DNA of 64,000 nt from Micrasema longulum (Eukaryota; Arthropoda; Insecta; Trichoptera; Brachycentridae). The stretch lies in assembly GCA_022494885.1 (NCBI GenBank), contig JAGVSM010003711.1, positions 48,021-112,020 of the forward strand. The letters are read 5' to 3'. The first letter of the stretch is position 1. The number at the start of each line of letters is the position of its first letter. Both the position numbers and the translations under genes were made by a program. Positions 11,529 through 24,300 of this stretch are shown one piece after another. The notes beneath the pieces are model-generated. The model did not search any database and had not been told where the DNA came from. It worked only from the letters and a program-made list of their open reading frames with translations.

Positions 11529-12095
11529 CTAGGAAGTTTGCTTTAAACTTTCCTCAAGTTTACAGGGTTGCTATCTCAAACTAGGGTCAAGCTTGACTCT
11601 TGATACTTCAAACTTGATACAAGCTTGAGCCAAGTTTAAATTGCTATCTGGGATATGTTCTGTAACATGAATTATAAAAATAAAACAATTATTTTATTGG
11701 TTGGTTGGTAGAAATTGCCGTTTGGCAATAAGCCCGCCATTGTACGAATAACATTTTGTCAAAAACGTTAAATAAATAAATGATATCCGTAAAATATTTT
11801 TTTTGTAAAAGGTTCTTTGAATCGTTGAATAAACGAAAATTAGACACTGGCTAGAACACCTCAGTTGTGAAGAGAAAATGCCATATTAAACGAAGAGGAA
11901 GAAGTCGCCGTATTTTCTTTTTTCAATCTGTGGTTTTTCTGTCATCGGGCGGAATGCTCGGAAAAATATATTGAGTTTTGCATAATATTAGTTCTTCACG
12001 CGTTTTTATTTGGCTGTCATTATATTATCGGGAGTCGTACCATATTCTCTGTGATCTAGAGAATATCAGAGTACCGTCGCGATAAGCTCGGCGCG

Positions 12096-12308
12096 ATGGG
12101 CGACCGCGGCGCGATTGGCGGCCAGGGTTTCAAGGAAGAAAACAACTGTTTCGCGGCCGCCGAGGACCAGATCAAGGAGGAGTACAATGCCGGGGTATGC
12201 TGGGCCTGCCTGGCCCAGGACAACCTTAAAGACATGAACGCGTCGTACTATTACAAAGGAAAACCCGAAGTGTACAGCGAACTTATATCGTACTGTTTTT
12301 CCATTCAG
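12096..12308 (+). CDS. Gene B exon 1: start and first half of ZAD
   Basis: The ATG at 12096 follows a G+C-rich leader. Residues 1-71 include the cysteine pair CWAC (35-38) and end with SYCFSIQ before CAG|GTATTT, phase 0. The match to gene A exon 1 covers CW-x-CL and Y-x-(D/E)-L-I-x-YCFS-(M/I)-Q. Confidence 0.9.
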
Positions 12309-15300
12309 GTATTTATTATTATTGATATTTTTCCCCGTAGAATTAAGAATCTGGACTACTCTTAACAGAGAGGGAAAAGATTATTAAGAATTAAGTATGA
12401 AAGTCTAAGCATTTACAGGGCTAACGACCTGTCATTTTGTCATACTGTTGCCGAATGCATATGTACATAAAGTGAAATTAACCCTTGTATTATATAAAAA
12501 AAAAAATATTTTGATGAACGGGGTACCAAACGACCCCAGTGCCTACTTGCGTATGGCGTCGGGCAAGTGTTTATGACCGTGCATTAATTTATTCGTGTTT
12601 TCGCGTACCCATATTTTACTCATTCGTGCATTTTATCAATTTTTGTTAGTTTGCCGAATGCATATGTACATAAAGTGAAATTGACCATTGTATTATTTTT
12701 AAAAACATATATTTTAATGAACGGGGTACCAAACGACCCCAGTGCCTACTTGTGTATGGCGTCGGGAGAATAAAACGTCGCAAGTGTTTATGACCGTGCA
12801 ATAATTTATTCATGTTTTCGCGTACCCATATTTTACTCATTCGTGCATTTTATTAATTTTGGTTAGTTTGCCGAATGCTTCTGTGCATAAAGTGAAATTG
12901 ACCCTTGTATTATTTTAAAAAAAAAATATTTTGATGAACGGGGTACCAAACGACCCCAGCGCCTACTTGTGTCCATATGAGAGGCACATTCGTTTCCTAG
13001 TCGTCTGTGTATGCGCGGTATTGGTGAGCGACAAAGACAGTTTTTAAAATATCACCTAAACTCTAAAAAATTGTCAAATAATTTTTTAAAAACAAAAATG
13101 TACATAGGGGCTAGATTCCTTATGGTCCATGCGCTCTGTAGCTGCAAGACGTGCTGTTATCTAGCTCCTATATATCATAATTGGAGACGAGGAACTAGAA
13201 TCCCAACCGTCCAAGCGCTCTGTAGCTGCAAGACGTGCTGGGATATTTTTTATTGGCGCTATATAAATTATCAAAACATTAAAACATAAACTTGTCGAGC
13301 AGTTGATTCAATATTGGTTTGGGCGAATGAGACAATCCATTTTACTGCTACCCAGCTCCACTATCCATTTTTTTATAGCCTTTTTAAACATTTTCTCATT
13401 ACTAATTGCTTTAATAGATAGTGGAAGTAGGTTATAGATTTTAATTGAATAATACTCAAAATCCCTTTGTAGCAAATGTCATTCTATGGTGCGTACAGGT
13501 TTGCTTTTCATCCATATATGAATAAATGAACCTCATTCCAGGTCGGTGAAGAGAACGACAGTAGTGACAAGATGTACCTGGTCTGCGAGAACTGCATCAG
13601 TAGGTTACGCGATGCGGCCAACTTCAGGACGCAGATCGAAGTCACTAGGAACACGTTCAAGAGTCTACTCGGTACGTTTATTCATTTCATTTCATTCAAC
13701 CTCTGCATTCCAGATGAACTAGCTGACGGACGTCTCACGCTTAGATCGGCTACGTCTACAGCGAGAGGAAAAGTTATTATACCTCTACGCAAACAACGCA
13801 CTAAATTCGGCGGTCGCAGGCCCTACGGCATGGAATGCTCTCCCAGCAGAGGTCCAAAAATGTGAGAGTAAAGTAATGTTTTCCAAGAAACTTAAAACCC
13901 ACTAACTAAATCATTTAAATAAATTCTTAGCATGTGGTGACAAAGTACATTATTTTTTTTAAATTAAAAAGTTAAAATTAAATTAATATCTTTATATAAT
14001 CACTTTGTAAAGCGCCCTTGAGGTATTATATTACGAAAATGGCGCTATATAAGTTATCCGTAATAATTATTATTCTTATTATTATTAATCGTGTTCTGGG
14101 CGTGTCCAAATGCTCGCAGACTCGCCAAGTTTCCTCCAGATCTAAATTTGTTACAACAGAGAGAGAAAACCTTTTTGAGAAGGGAATATGGAAGTCTACG
14201 CATTTACAGGGCTTGTGACCTGTCATAGTTGACATGTTAAGTGGCCTTGGCACGGGTGGCCTCAGTGAGGTCACATTATTTTTAATTATTGTTTACAGTG
14301 TGAAAAAAAATGAATAAATAAAAGTAAATACAATAGATCCTGTAAACTGCACACTAAAAAAAAACAGGGACGAGTTTGAGTATCGTCTGTTATCTTGTTA
14401 ACCTTAATAATAAGTTAAGGAATGCTATCTTTGTTTAGTTTTTTATATTTTACTTTTTGTGCTGTTACATGTTCACTTAATTGCCATGCTTACTACTTCT
14501 TTGCTCAATGTATTATTATTGCGTTTTTTTTATAATTTTTTATTGTTAACTTTTTAAAATCATTCTTATATTGTTGAAATTCCGTTTGTCGATGCGTTTT
14601 GTAGCTGTATATATAAGATAATTTATATAGCGCCATTTTTGTGAAAATCACCTCAAGGGCGCTGCACAATTAATAAATATCCCAGTACGTCTTGCAGCTA
14701 CAGAGCGCATGGACGGTTGGGATTCTAGTACCTCGTTTTCAATTAAGATCAATAAAAAAATATAACAGATAGGAGCTAGATTACAGGACGTCTTGCAGCT
14801 ACAGAGCGCATAGACAGTTAGAAATTCAGCCCCCATTTACACATTTTAAAAGTTGACAAATAAATTTTGTGTATTAATGATACTAAAAAATAAATAAATG
14901 ATAATATGAATAGTAAAAAGGAGTAAGATTACAACACGTCTTGCAGCTACTAAGCGCATAGACGATTGGAATTCTAGACCCCATTTACAAAATTTAGGTA
15001 TTTTAAAGTTGATATATGAAAGCTAGATAACCAATCATCGTGCAGCTACAAAGCGCATGGACGAGTGGAATTCCAGCAAAGTTAGAATGATATCAATAAA
15101 TTTACAAAAAAAAGAGCATAGTAGTAAGTTTGTCAAGTGTTCATGCCAAGAACTAAGCAATAAAAAACTAAATAAATAAAGCACTGTTTCAACTCCATGG
15201 TCAACAAGGGGAGATAGATGTCCGAAGAGAACCTTTTGTAGACAGTAGGTAGATACCGTCGCCATGTGGCCCCCTGGCTGCTTGATAATTTCTGGAAACG

Positions 15301-18300
15301 CACGTGTGTAGACTGGGGGATTATGCCTATTGTTCCAACGACTTGGTGTTACACAGTCTACAGGGCTTATGATCTGTCATTGGCTGGTCTAAGTGGCCAC
15401 TTTACACACTGTATAACATTCACCATTCTGCGTATGTTTTCCACATTCCCTTCTCAAAAATGTTTTCGCTCTCTGTTGCGACGAATTTAAATCCAGCCTG
15501 TCTGCAAACATTTAGACATACTGGATTTGAATTCGAAAAATCACTCGAAACATCTTACGCCATCTTTGCCTGTGGTCTGTCGGGGGATCATAAATTGCTT
15601 CGCATCGATCAATGAATGAGCCGTTTCAGCAGACGAGAAGCCGGTCATCGCGGACGACTTTCTCGACGGCAGTCCGGAGCCAGCCGAGGAGTGGCTGGAG
15701 GAGGACAAGCCCCTGATCAACATGACCGTCGTCAAAGCTGAGCCGGAAAAAATGAAACGCGAGTGAGTGCATGCACATTTAATTTTTTTATTTATTTATT
15801 TTATTCACAATATACAGTGGAACTTAATCATTTGCTCGCTATACCAGAGGAAGATTTAAAAAATATAATCGCCATTGCACATTGTCTAAGGGCCGGTTGC
15901 ATCGACAAAAGTTAAGTTAAAGTCAGGGCTAAAGTCAAATAAAAGTTACTTTTATGTCAAAATGCGTTGCATCAAAAAAAGTCAACTACATATTAACAAA
16001 AAAGTTACTTTTATTTGACCGGCCGCCAGGGGACCGTTCAAAGTTAAGTTTAAAGTTAAATGCGATCTGCCATCTGTCAAAAAAGCGTCCTGAGTGTTGA
16101 AATCCATCGATCGATCTGTGAAAGTTGCACAAAATGACAATTTTATCTGATTTTTCGTCTTCCGATGACGAATTTATCATCGAGTATATTCTAAACCGAA
16201 AAATAAACTGTTCAAACCACGAACGGACCATTTTTTGTGGGAAGAGTCCGACTTTATCGCAAGATTTCGAATGTCAAAAAAGTGAAGAACTAATAATTAT
16301 TTGAATTTTTAATTGTTGATATTTTTCAAAACACGGGACTTGATCATCAGCGGCGTGGTGTAAAATAAATCTAAATCATCACTGTATTGAAATGCTGTTT
16401 GTTTATTTTTAAATAGAGCTAGATTGAGCTCAGCTAACTCTTTCTGGGCATTTAAGGCTGCCATAGTTGCCCGAAAAATGTCATTTTTTTGCTCTATTTC
16501 TAGAGTAAAAAGTTCTTCATTTTGTTTTAGCTTTTGCTCTTTTAATTTTTTATCTAGTTCAAAAAGGACGATGTCCCTTTTGTTCTTTTCTTCTCCGAAT
16601 GCGCAGTGTTGCTTCGCCCTTTCGCACACACTGAAAATTGGAACGAAATTTAAACGTTTGTGCCCGAAGACGCGTCGCGGGGCATGTGTATTGCCACATG
16701 TAAATAAACGAGTACGTGCTTGCGCAAAAATCCCAACAATTTGTAGGGTGAAACTTGAACCTTTACAGTGGCAACATTCGTAACTTTAACTTAACTAAAA
16801 TAATGTCGATGCAACGGAATTATTCAGTTACCAGATTTTGACCCTTAACCAAGTTTAAATATTTAACTTTAAACTAAATTTATACCAACTTTGATGCAAC
16901 CGGCCCTTAGACTTTTCATTGGTAAATAGGCACTAACAAACTAAAAATTATGAATATTCAAATATTTAATTTAATTAGGTACCTAGGTAAGTACAAGTGT
17001 TTATGGTTGAATTCCACAACATAAAATAATTTGTTGCCAAATATATAATTATTTTTGCAAAAGTCAAACTCGGCTCTTCTCACCAACAGGGGTGCATTTT
17101 ATTACTGAATGCGAAGTTAATATAATTATTTTAGTATTACCGAAAATTCAGTAAAAAGAAATAAATCGTAAGAAATTATTAGGAATGTAAGGAAAGAATC
17201 TGATTGGGCGAATGTTGTTAGTCAACAAACTTTTTTGCAACAAAAAAAAACAGCATTCTTCCATTTTTTTTGTATGTGCATTCTCGTCGAATGCCACCCG
17301 GGTGGGTTAATGAAAAAAATATTTATGCTCTAGTTTTTTTTTATACAGATTCAATTGAAAATTTTTATATCTACGAACACGCGTAGCGCAAAGATCTACA
17401 TTTCGCTGAAAACCGCACGTAAATCGGTTAAGCCGTTTAGGAGTTCAGTGACATCACACGTACAGAAGAATTATAAATACAAACACCCCCCGGGAGTCGT
17501 TATGATTAACAAATTACAACGGGGATGGAGAATACCTTAAATAAGGGAATATGGAAGTCTAGTCATTTCCAGGGCTTATGACCTGTCATCGGCTGGTTTA
17601 AGTGGCCACTTTACACACTGTGTAACATTCACAATTTTGCCTATGTTTGAACATCCAAATTTCTTAAATTCTTCCATTTGTTGATTTTAGTGTATATTCT
17701 TGAATTGTTGAAACTTTCTACTGAATATGCTGTATAATTTGTAGGTTATTTTTTTAAATATAAATCTTGTATAATTTTTTTGTTAATTTTTTTTTTTTTA
17801 TAAATCTTGGGTATAAGGAAATTTGTGTTTTTAAAAAATAAAAAAAATATTAAGCAAAAAAATATTATTTTTATTTATATCACTACAGAGATGGGTAGAA
17901 TTTTTGTTTCAAGATTATGGATATTCGAGCGTTTACAGGGCTTATGACCTGTCATAGTTTGGGTTTAAGTGGCCACTTTTATGTAGGTACTCTACAACAT
18001 TCCCCATTCCGCTTATTAGCGAATATCCATATCGGTGACATTTTTGGTTTTTGTATATGTGTCATGAAACAAGGAAAGCTTTCGCTAGCGCGTTTGGAGC
18101 GCCATCTATGTATTTGATATTGAGGTTAAGTGATATAAATAAAAATATACCTACTCCCCCTTGGGATAAAACCCAGAATTGTGTGTGTATAAATATGTAA
18201 ATATATATACACATACCAAAAATAATATTGTGTAAAAAAATATTATTTTTAAAAAATAAATAATATGTTAGTATTTTAAATTTTTGTAAAAGGCAGATTT

Positions 18301-21300
18301 GCCGTTTATGTTAATGAAATAAAATAAAATGGATAAAACGCTTTGCAGAGACCACAAGACGAAGCTGATGCAGAAAAACCAGAGTGGGAAGAAGCGGACG
18401 TCGAGGAAAAACAGGGCCAGAGAGGAACTGCCTTATAAACTGGACAAGACTGATCTCCAATGCAAGTCAGTACACTAAATTTTTCATAAAAAATGTATTT
18501 TTACTAAATGTTATTAAATATTTGTATATTTATTTATTTGACGGACTTATGCAATCCTATTATTTATATCACTACAGAAAGGGGTAGAATTTTTGTTTCA
18601 AGATTATGGATATTCGAGCGTTTACAGGGCTTATGACCTGTCATAGGTTGGGTTCAAGTGGCCACTTTTATGTAGAATTCTACAACATTCCCCATTCCGC
18701 TTATTAGCGAATATCCATATCGGTGACATTTTTGGTTTTAGTATATATGTCATGAAACAGGGAAAGCTTTCGCTAGCGCGTTTGGAGCGCCATCTATGTA
18801 TTTGATATTGAGGTTAAGTATTAAAGCAAATTACTTTATTTATGTAGCTAAGACTCTATCCGAGTTAAATTAATTACTAGTAATCGCCTGCAGATGGCTC
18901 TGCAATTTGCAATTATGCAATCCTTTCTAACGATGGTAAATACAATTCCTTATAACAATGATAGCTCCCTCCCGCTCCAAATTGAATAGTAATATCTCAA
19001 TCACACGTCTGTTTGTCGACAGAATTTGCGCAGAGACGTTCGCCGTGCACAAGGGCCTGCAGATGCACATGCCCGTCCACTTCCCCAACCACATCTGCGA
19101 GCAGTGCGGCCGCTGGTTCGCGACGCGCACGCAGCTCGCCTGCCACACGGCCAGCCACACGACGGCCGTGGAGGCCTGCCCCATCTGCCCCGGGCGGCTG
19201 TTCAAGGCTACGGGCTCGCTCAAGGCGCACATGAGGCGGCACGCGGGGCAGGTCGACCTCTACAAGTAAGGGCCCCCTCTCACTCTAGGCCTAATCTAAT
19301 CCCGGTCGATTCTCCGATGTTTCTGAGCCAAGCTGTTTTCTTCTTACGGCTTGTTCCTCAACTATCAGTTGAAGACAAATACGATTACTAGCATCTCTCG
19401 TCTGAGCTGAACTCTTGCCCGTCCATGTTGTTCTTGACCCATAGAAAGGACTTGCTGAATCACAGATCTAAATAGTAGACTAACTAACTAAATGACCTGC
19501 TCTTGAAAGAATCCAGAGTACTGAATATTATCCAACAACAACAACAACAACGAACCATCACGCCGTTTCCCCGTAGGGGTAGGCAGAGAGGATAGAACGC
19601 CATAACACTCTATCTTGGCATACAGACCTCGCTTCCTCTACATTCATACATCTTCTTATGCACGCACGCCGATTATTCCTACTTTTGACATGTCCATCTT
19701 CGAGTATTTGATGGACTCGATCGTGCCATGTCTTTCTCGGTCTTCCTCGTTTTCTGCATCCATCAACATTTGCATCGTAGATCCTTTTAGTCGTTCTTTC
19801 GCTGTCCATTCGCTCTACATGTCCAAACCGACGCAGCGCCCCTTTCTTGATTCTGTCAATAATGCGTGTCTCAGCCTTACACACTTCACGGATCTCGACA
19901 TTTGTGCACCTATCATACGTCGTTTTACCACACATTCGCCTGAGGGATCGCATTTCGACAGCATTCAACCTACTTTCATCATTATTTTTCCAATTCCATA
20001 CTTCGCTCCCATACATTAGAGTTGGAACTAGAACTTTGTTGTGAACTGCTAGTTTAGCCTCCTGCGATAAACATTTGTTTGCCAAAGTAGATTTTAGTGC
20101 ACCGTTCACCCTGTTCCCGGCACTCACTTTCCTTTCAATATCTTTATCGGTCTTTCCGCCCCTAGTAAACATACTTCCCAGGTACACAGATTCTCCTACC
20201 TGATTCAGAATATCTCCGTTCACGCTGATCTCACATTTAGTTATATTTTCATCCCTTTCAAAAACCATCACTTTGGATTTATCAACATTCATAAGCAAAT
20301 CGCTTTTCTTGCATACCTCGTAGACTTTTGTATTGAGAACGGCAGTGGTTACACACATAAATAGAGACATTTACCCAAGCGTCAACCACAACCATAATAC
20401 AAGATACTCCAATAGGGATCTGAGACTTAGTGGAGGGGTCAACACTGTTCTGGCATCGAGACAACACTGCGTCGGCAAGAAGGTGCATAACTTTTTGCCA
20501 GAATCGTGGAAAAGCGCGAGTGTTGTCAAGTTGCGGACGGTGCTGACCTCGCTCTTTCATGGCATTGGTTGTGGGAGTCAGGAAGGTTGATGCATGCCGT
20601 GGATCGGAGACGCTTACTGGATGTTGAAAATAAAATATATATACAAATGGCAATCATGAAGTTTTGCATTATATGAAATGTATGTATGTGTATGCGCATC
20701 GGTGTATGTAATTGCCCAGCTTGGAACTGGGTGTGTACCAGGGCGAACCGTTTATAGAAGCGATTATGCGCAGCTTACCATAATAATAATGTTGTATTGT
20801 AACTTTATTTACAGAAAAACAAATAAATAATTAACATTTATTAATATAAATTATAATAAAGCGCGCCCAGCGCCTGCGGTGACTCAAGAAACTAGCCGAT
20901 TATTCCAGCTTATTTTTTCATACAAATAAGTATATTATATTTTGAATGTATTAACCCCAGTGGGGGTTTTTTCTCCTAGATTAAACTTGCAGATTACACA
21001 AATTATTTGAAGATTCTTGATTTGGAAAACAGCATTTCAAACATTGTTTCTTAAGGACTATTTTTCTCTGAGACGGTACTTTTGACATAAGACCATAATT
21101 ACTTTCATGCGTCATATTGCGGGACATATAGCGCTCGACGCGGCTGTTTTTAGCACTATTAATTACTAGAACGATGCAGCCAGTTGATGTTTCAATTGAA
21201 TACCTAATATCTACTGAATTCATAGTGGTATTTTTTATTTATTTTTTAATGAATTATATATTAAAGTAATGGATAATATATCGATATAATATAATATATC

Positions 21301-24300
21301 ACGAAGTTACATCGTTTGGGTTGATTCCATGGATGAGAGTTGTTGTATCACACAGAACCACGAAAAAATATTGGTTTATAATATATATTACTTACATTAT
21401 ATTATGTACCTTCTATGTAGATAAAAATTTATTATATTTTTTTATAGCTTACCTGTAAATTAAATCGCCATTCGCCACTGCTATATGGCCCCCTTTTTAC
21501 TAAATTAATATTAACATATTGTAGAACTAGACAAAATAGTCTATATTATTGTCACCCTTCTCGAACCAACTATATTTGTCACTCGCCAATACCGCGCATA
21601 CACAGACTAGGAAACGAATGTGCCTCTCATATGGACACAAGTAGGCGCTGGGGTCGTTTGGTACCCCGTTCATCAAAAAATATTTTTTTTAAATAATACA
21701 ATGGTCAATTTCACTTTATGTACATATGCATTTGGCAAACTAACAAAAATTGATAAAATGCATGAATGAGTAAAATATGGGTACGCGAAAACATGAATAA
21801 ATTAATGCACGATCATAAACACTTTATTTTTTCTCCCGACGCCATACACAAGTAGGCACTGGGGTCGTTTGGTACCCCGTTCATCAAAATATATGTTTTT
21901 AAAAATAATACAATAGTCAATTTCACTTTATGTACATATGCATTCGGTAAACTAACAAAAAATAATAAAATGCACGAATGAGTAAAATATGTGTAAGCGA
22001 AAACATAAATAAATTATTGCACGGCCATAAACACTTGCAACGTTTTATTCTCCCGACGCCATACGCAAGTAGGCACTGGGGTCGTTTGGTACCCCGTTCA
22101 TAAAAATATTATTTTTTAAAAATAATACAAGGGTCAATTTCACTTTATGTACATATGCATTCGGTAAACTAACAAAAAATAATAAAATGCACCAATGAGT
22201 AAAATATGTGTAAGCGAAAACATAAATAAATTATTGCACGGCCATAAACACTTGAAACGTTTTATTCTCCCGACGCCATACACAAGTAGGCACTGGGGTC
22301 GTTTGGTACCCCGTTCATAAAAATATTATTTTTTAAAAATAATACAAGGGTCAATTTCACTTTATGTACATATGCATTCGGCAAACTAACAAAAAATAAT
22401 AAAATGCACGAATGAGTAAAATATGGGTAAGCGAAAACATAAATAAATTATTGCACGGCCATAAACACTTGCAACGTTTTATTCTCCCGACGCCATACGC
22501 AAGTTGGCACTGGGGTCGTTTGGTACCCCGTTCATAAAAATATTTTTTTTTACTATAATACAAGGGTCAATTTCACTTTATGTACATATGCATTCGGCAA
22601 ACTAACAAAAAATAATAAAATGCACGAATGAGTAAAATATGTGTAAGCGAAAACATAAATAAATTATTGCACGGCCATAAACACTTGCAACGTTTTATTC
22701 TCCCGACGCCATACACAAGTAGGCACTGGGGTCGTTTGGTACCCCGTTCGGATAATGTGTAATTTTTGGATGGTCACAAGGCCGGTAAATGTCTAGACTT
22801 CCATATGGCCCCTTTTTTGTTTTTCCGGAAATACTACACGTAGATATAAGGAGTGACGTCATTTTTTACGATTTTAAAATGAATACTATTTTTAACATTA
22901 TTTATTTATTTTTGCGTGCGTTTTTGAGATATTTCATCCTACTCCAAATATTTTAAATATTCACATGTACACAAAAATTTTCTATTTTTTTGCAAATGCA
23001 TTCTCCTCGAATGCAACTCCGGTAGATCGAGGAATAAAGCATTTATGCTCCTTACTTTTTTTTTTACATACTCGATTGAAGATTTTAATATCTACGAACC
23101 CGCACAGCGCAAAGATCTATATTTCTCTGAAGACCGCATGTAAATCGGTTAAGCCGTTTAGGAGTAATAATAATAATGTTTGGATAATTTATATAGCGCC
23201 ATTTTTGTGAAAATCACATCAAGGGGGCTGTACAATAAATATCCCAACACGTCTTGCAGCTACAGAGCGCATGGACGGTTGGGATTCTAGTTCCTCGTCT
23301 CCAATTATGATATATATGAGCTAGATAACAGAACGTCTTGCAGCTACAGAGCGCATGGACAATAAGAAATCTGGCCCCTATTTACATTTTTATATTTAAA
23401 ATTTTTATTTAACAATGAAGTTTAGAGTTTAAATGATATTTTAAAAACGAAATAAAAGCGAATTTATAAAATTAGAAGTTAGATAGCAACAAGTCTCGCA
23501 GCTACTGGGCGCACGGACGGTTGAAATTTTAGACCCCATTTACTAAATTTAGATATTTGATAGTTGATAACATTTACATAATATGATAGCCAACAACATA
23601 AGAAGGATTTTAAAAAACGCAGTAATAATACATTGAGCAAAGAAGTAGTAAGCATGGCAATTAAGTGAATGTGTAACAGCACAAAAAGTAAAATATAAAA
23701 AAACTAAACAAAGATAGCATTCCTTAACTTATTATTAAGGTTAACAAGATAATAGACGATACTCAAACTCAAACTCGTCCCTGTTTTATTTTGGTGTGCA
23801 GTAAACAGGATCTATTGTCTTTTTCCTAGTAAATAACTGTAAAAACACTTAGTTCACATTTGGCTGTTCCCTGGGAGATGATAGTTGTTGAGCATCTGTG
23901 TGCGTAGTGTAGAGTGTAGGTACCAAGGAATCTATCCGCTTCTCGTTCATTTTGTTTGTTATTATTATAAGCATTTTTCCCGCTTAAAAAGTAATGGATT
24001 ATATATCCATATAATATAATACATCACAAAGTTACGTCGTTTGAGTTTATTTCATGGATGAGAGTTGTTGTATCACACAGAACCCCAGAAAAATATCAAT
24101 TTGTAGTATATATTACTTGCATTATATTATGTACCTCCTATGTAGGTACAAATATATGATATTTTTTTTATAGCTTACCTGTAAATAAAATCACCATTCG
24201 CCACTGCCCAATGGACATTCTTAAGGACACATTTATAAAGAAAATTATTGTAAAGGGAAGTAGAAAGACACAATGGTATATAGTAGACTCGGTGGGAGAG

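Noticed and set aside
12646..13289. Short ORFs in and after the 217-bp array
   Set aside because: Composed of repeat-unit sequence and the 28-mer repeat; no coding signature.
21590..22750. CRISPR-like regular repeats
   Set aside because: Units are 217 bp, repeated in full without unique spacers, in eukaryotic intronic DNA; this is a tandem array.
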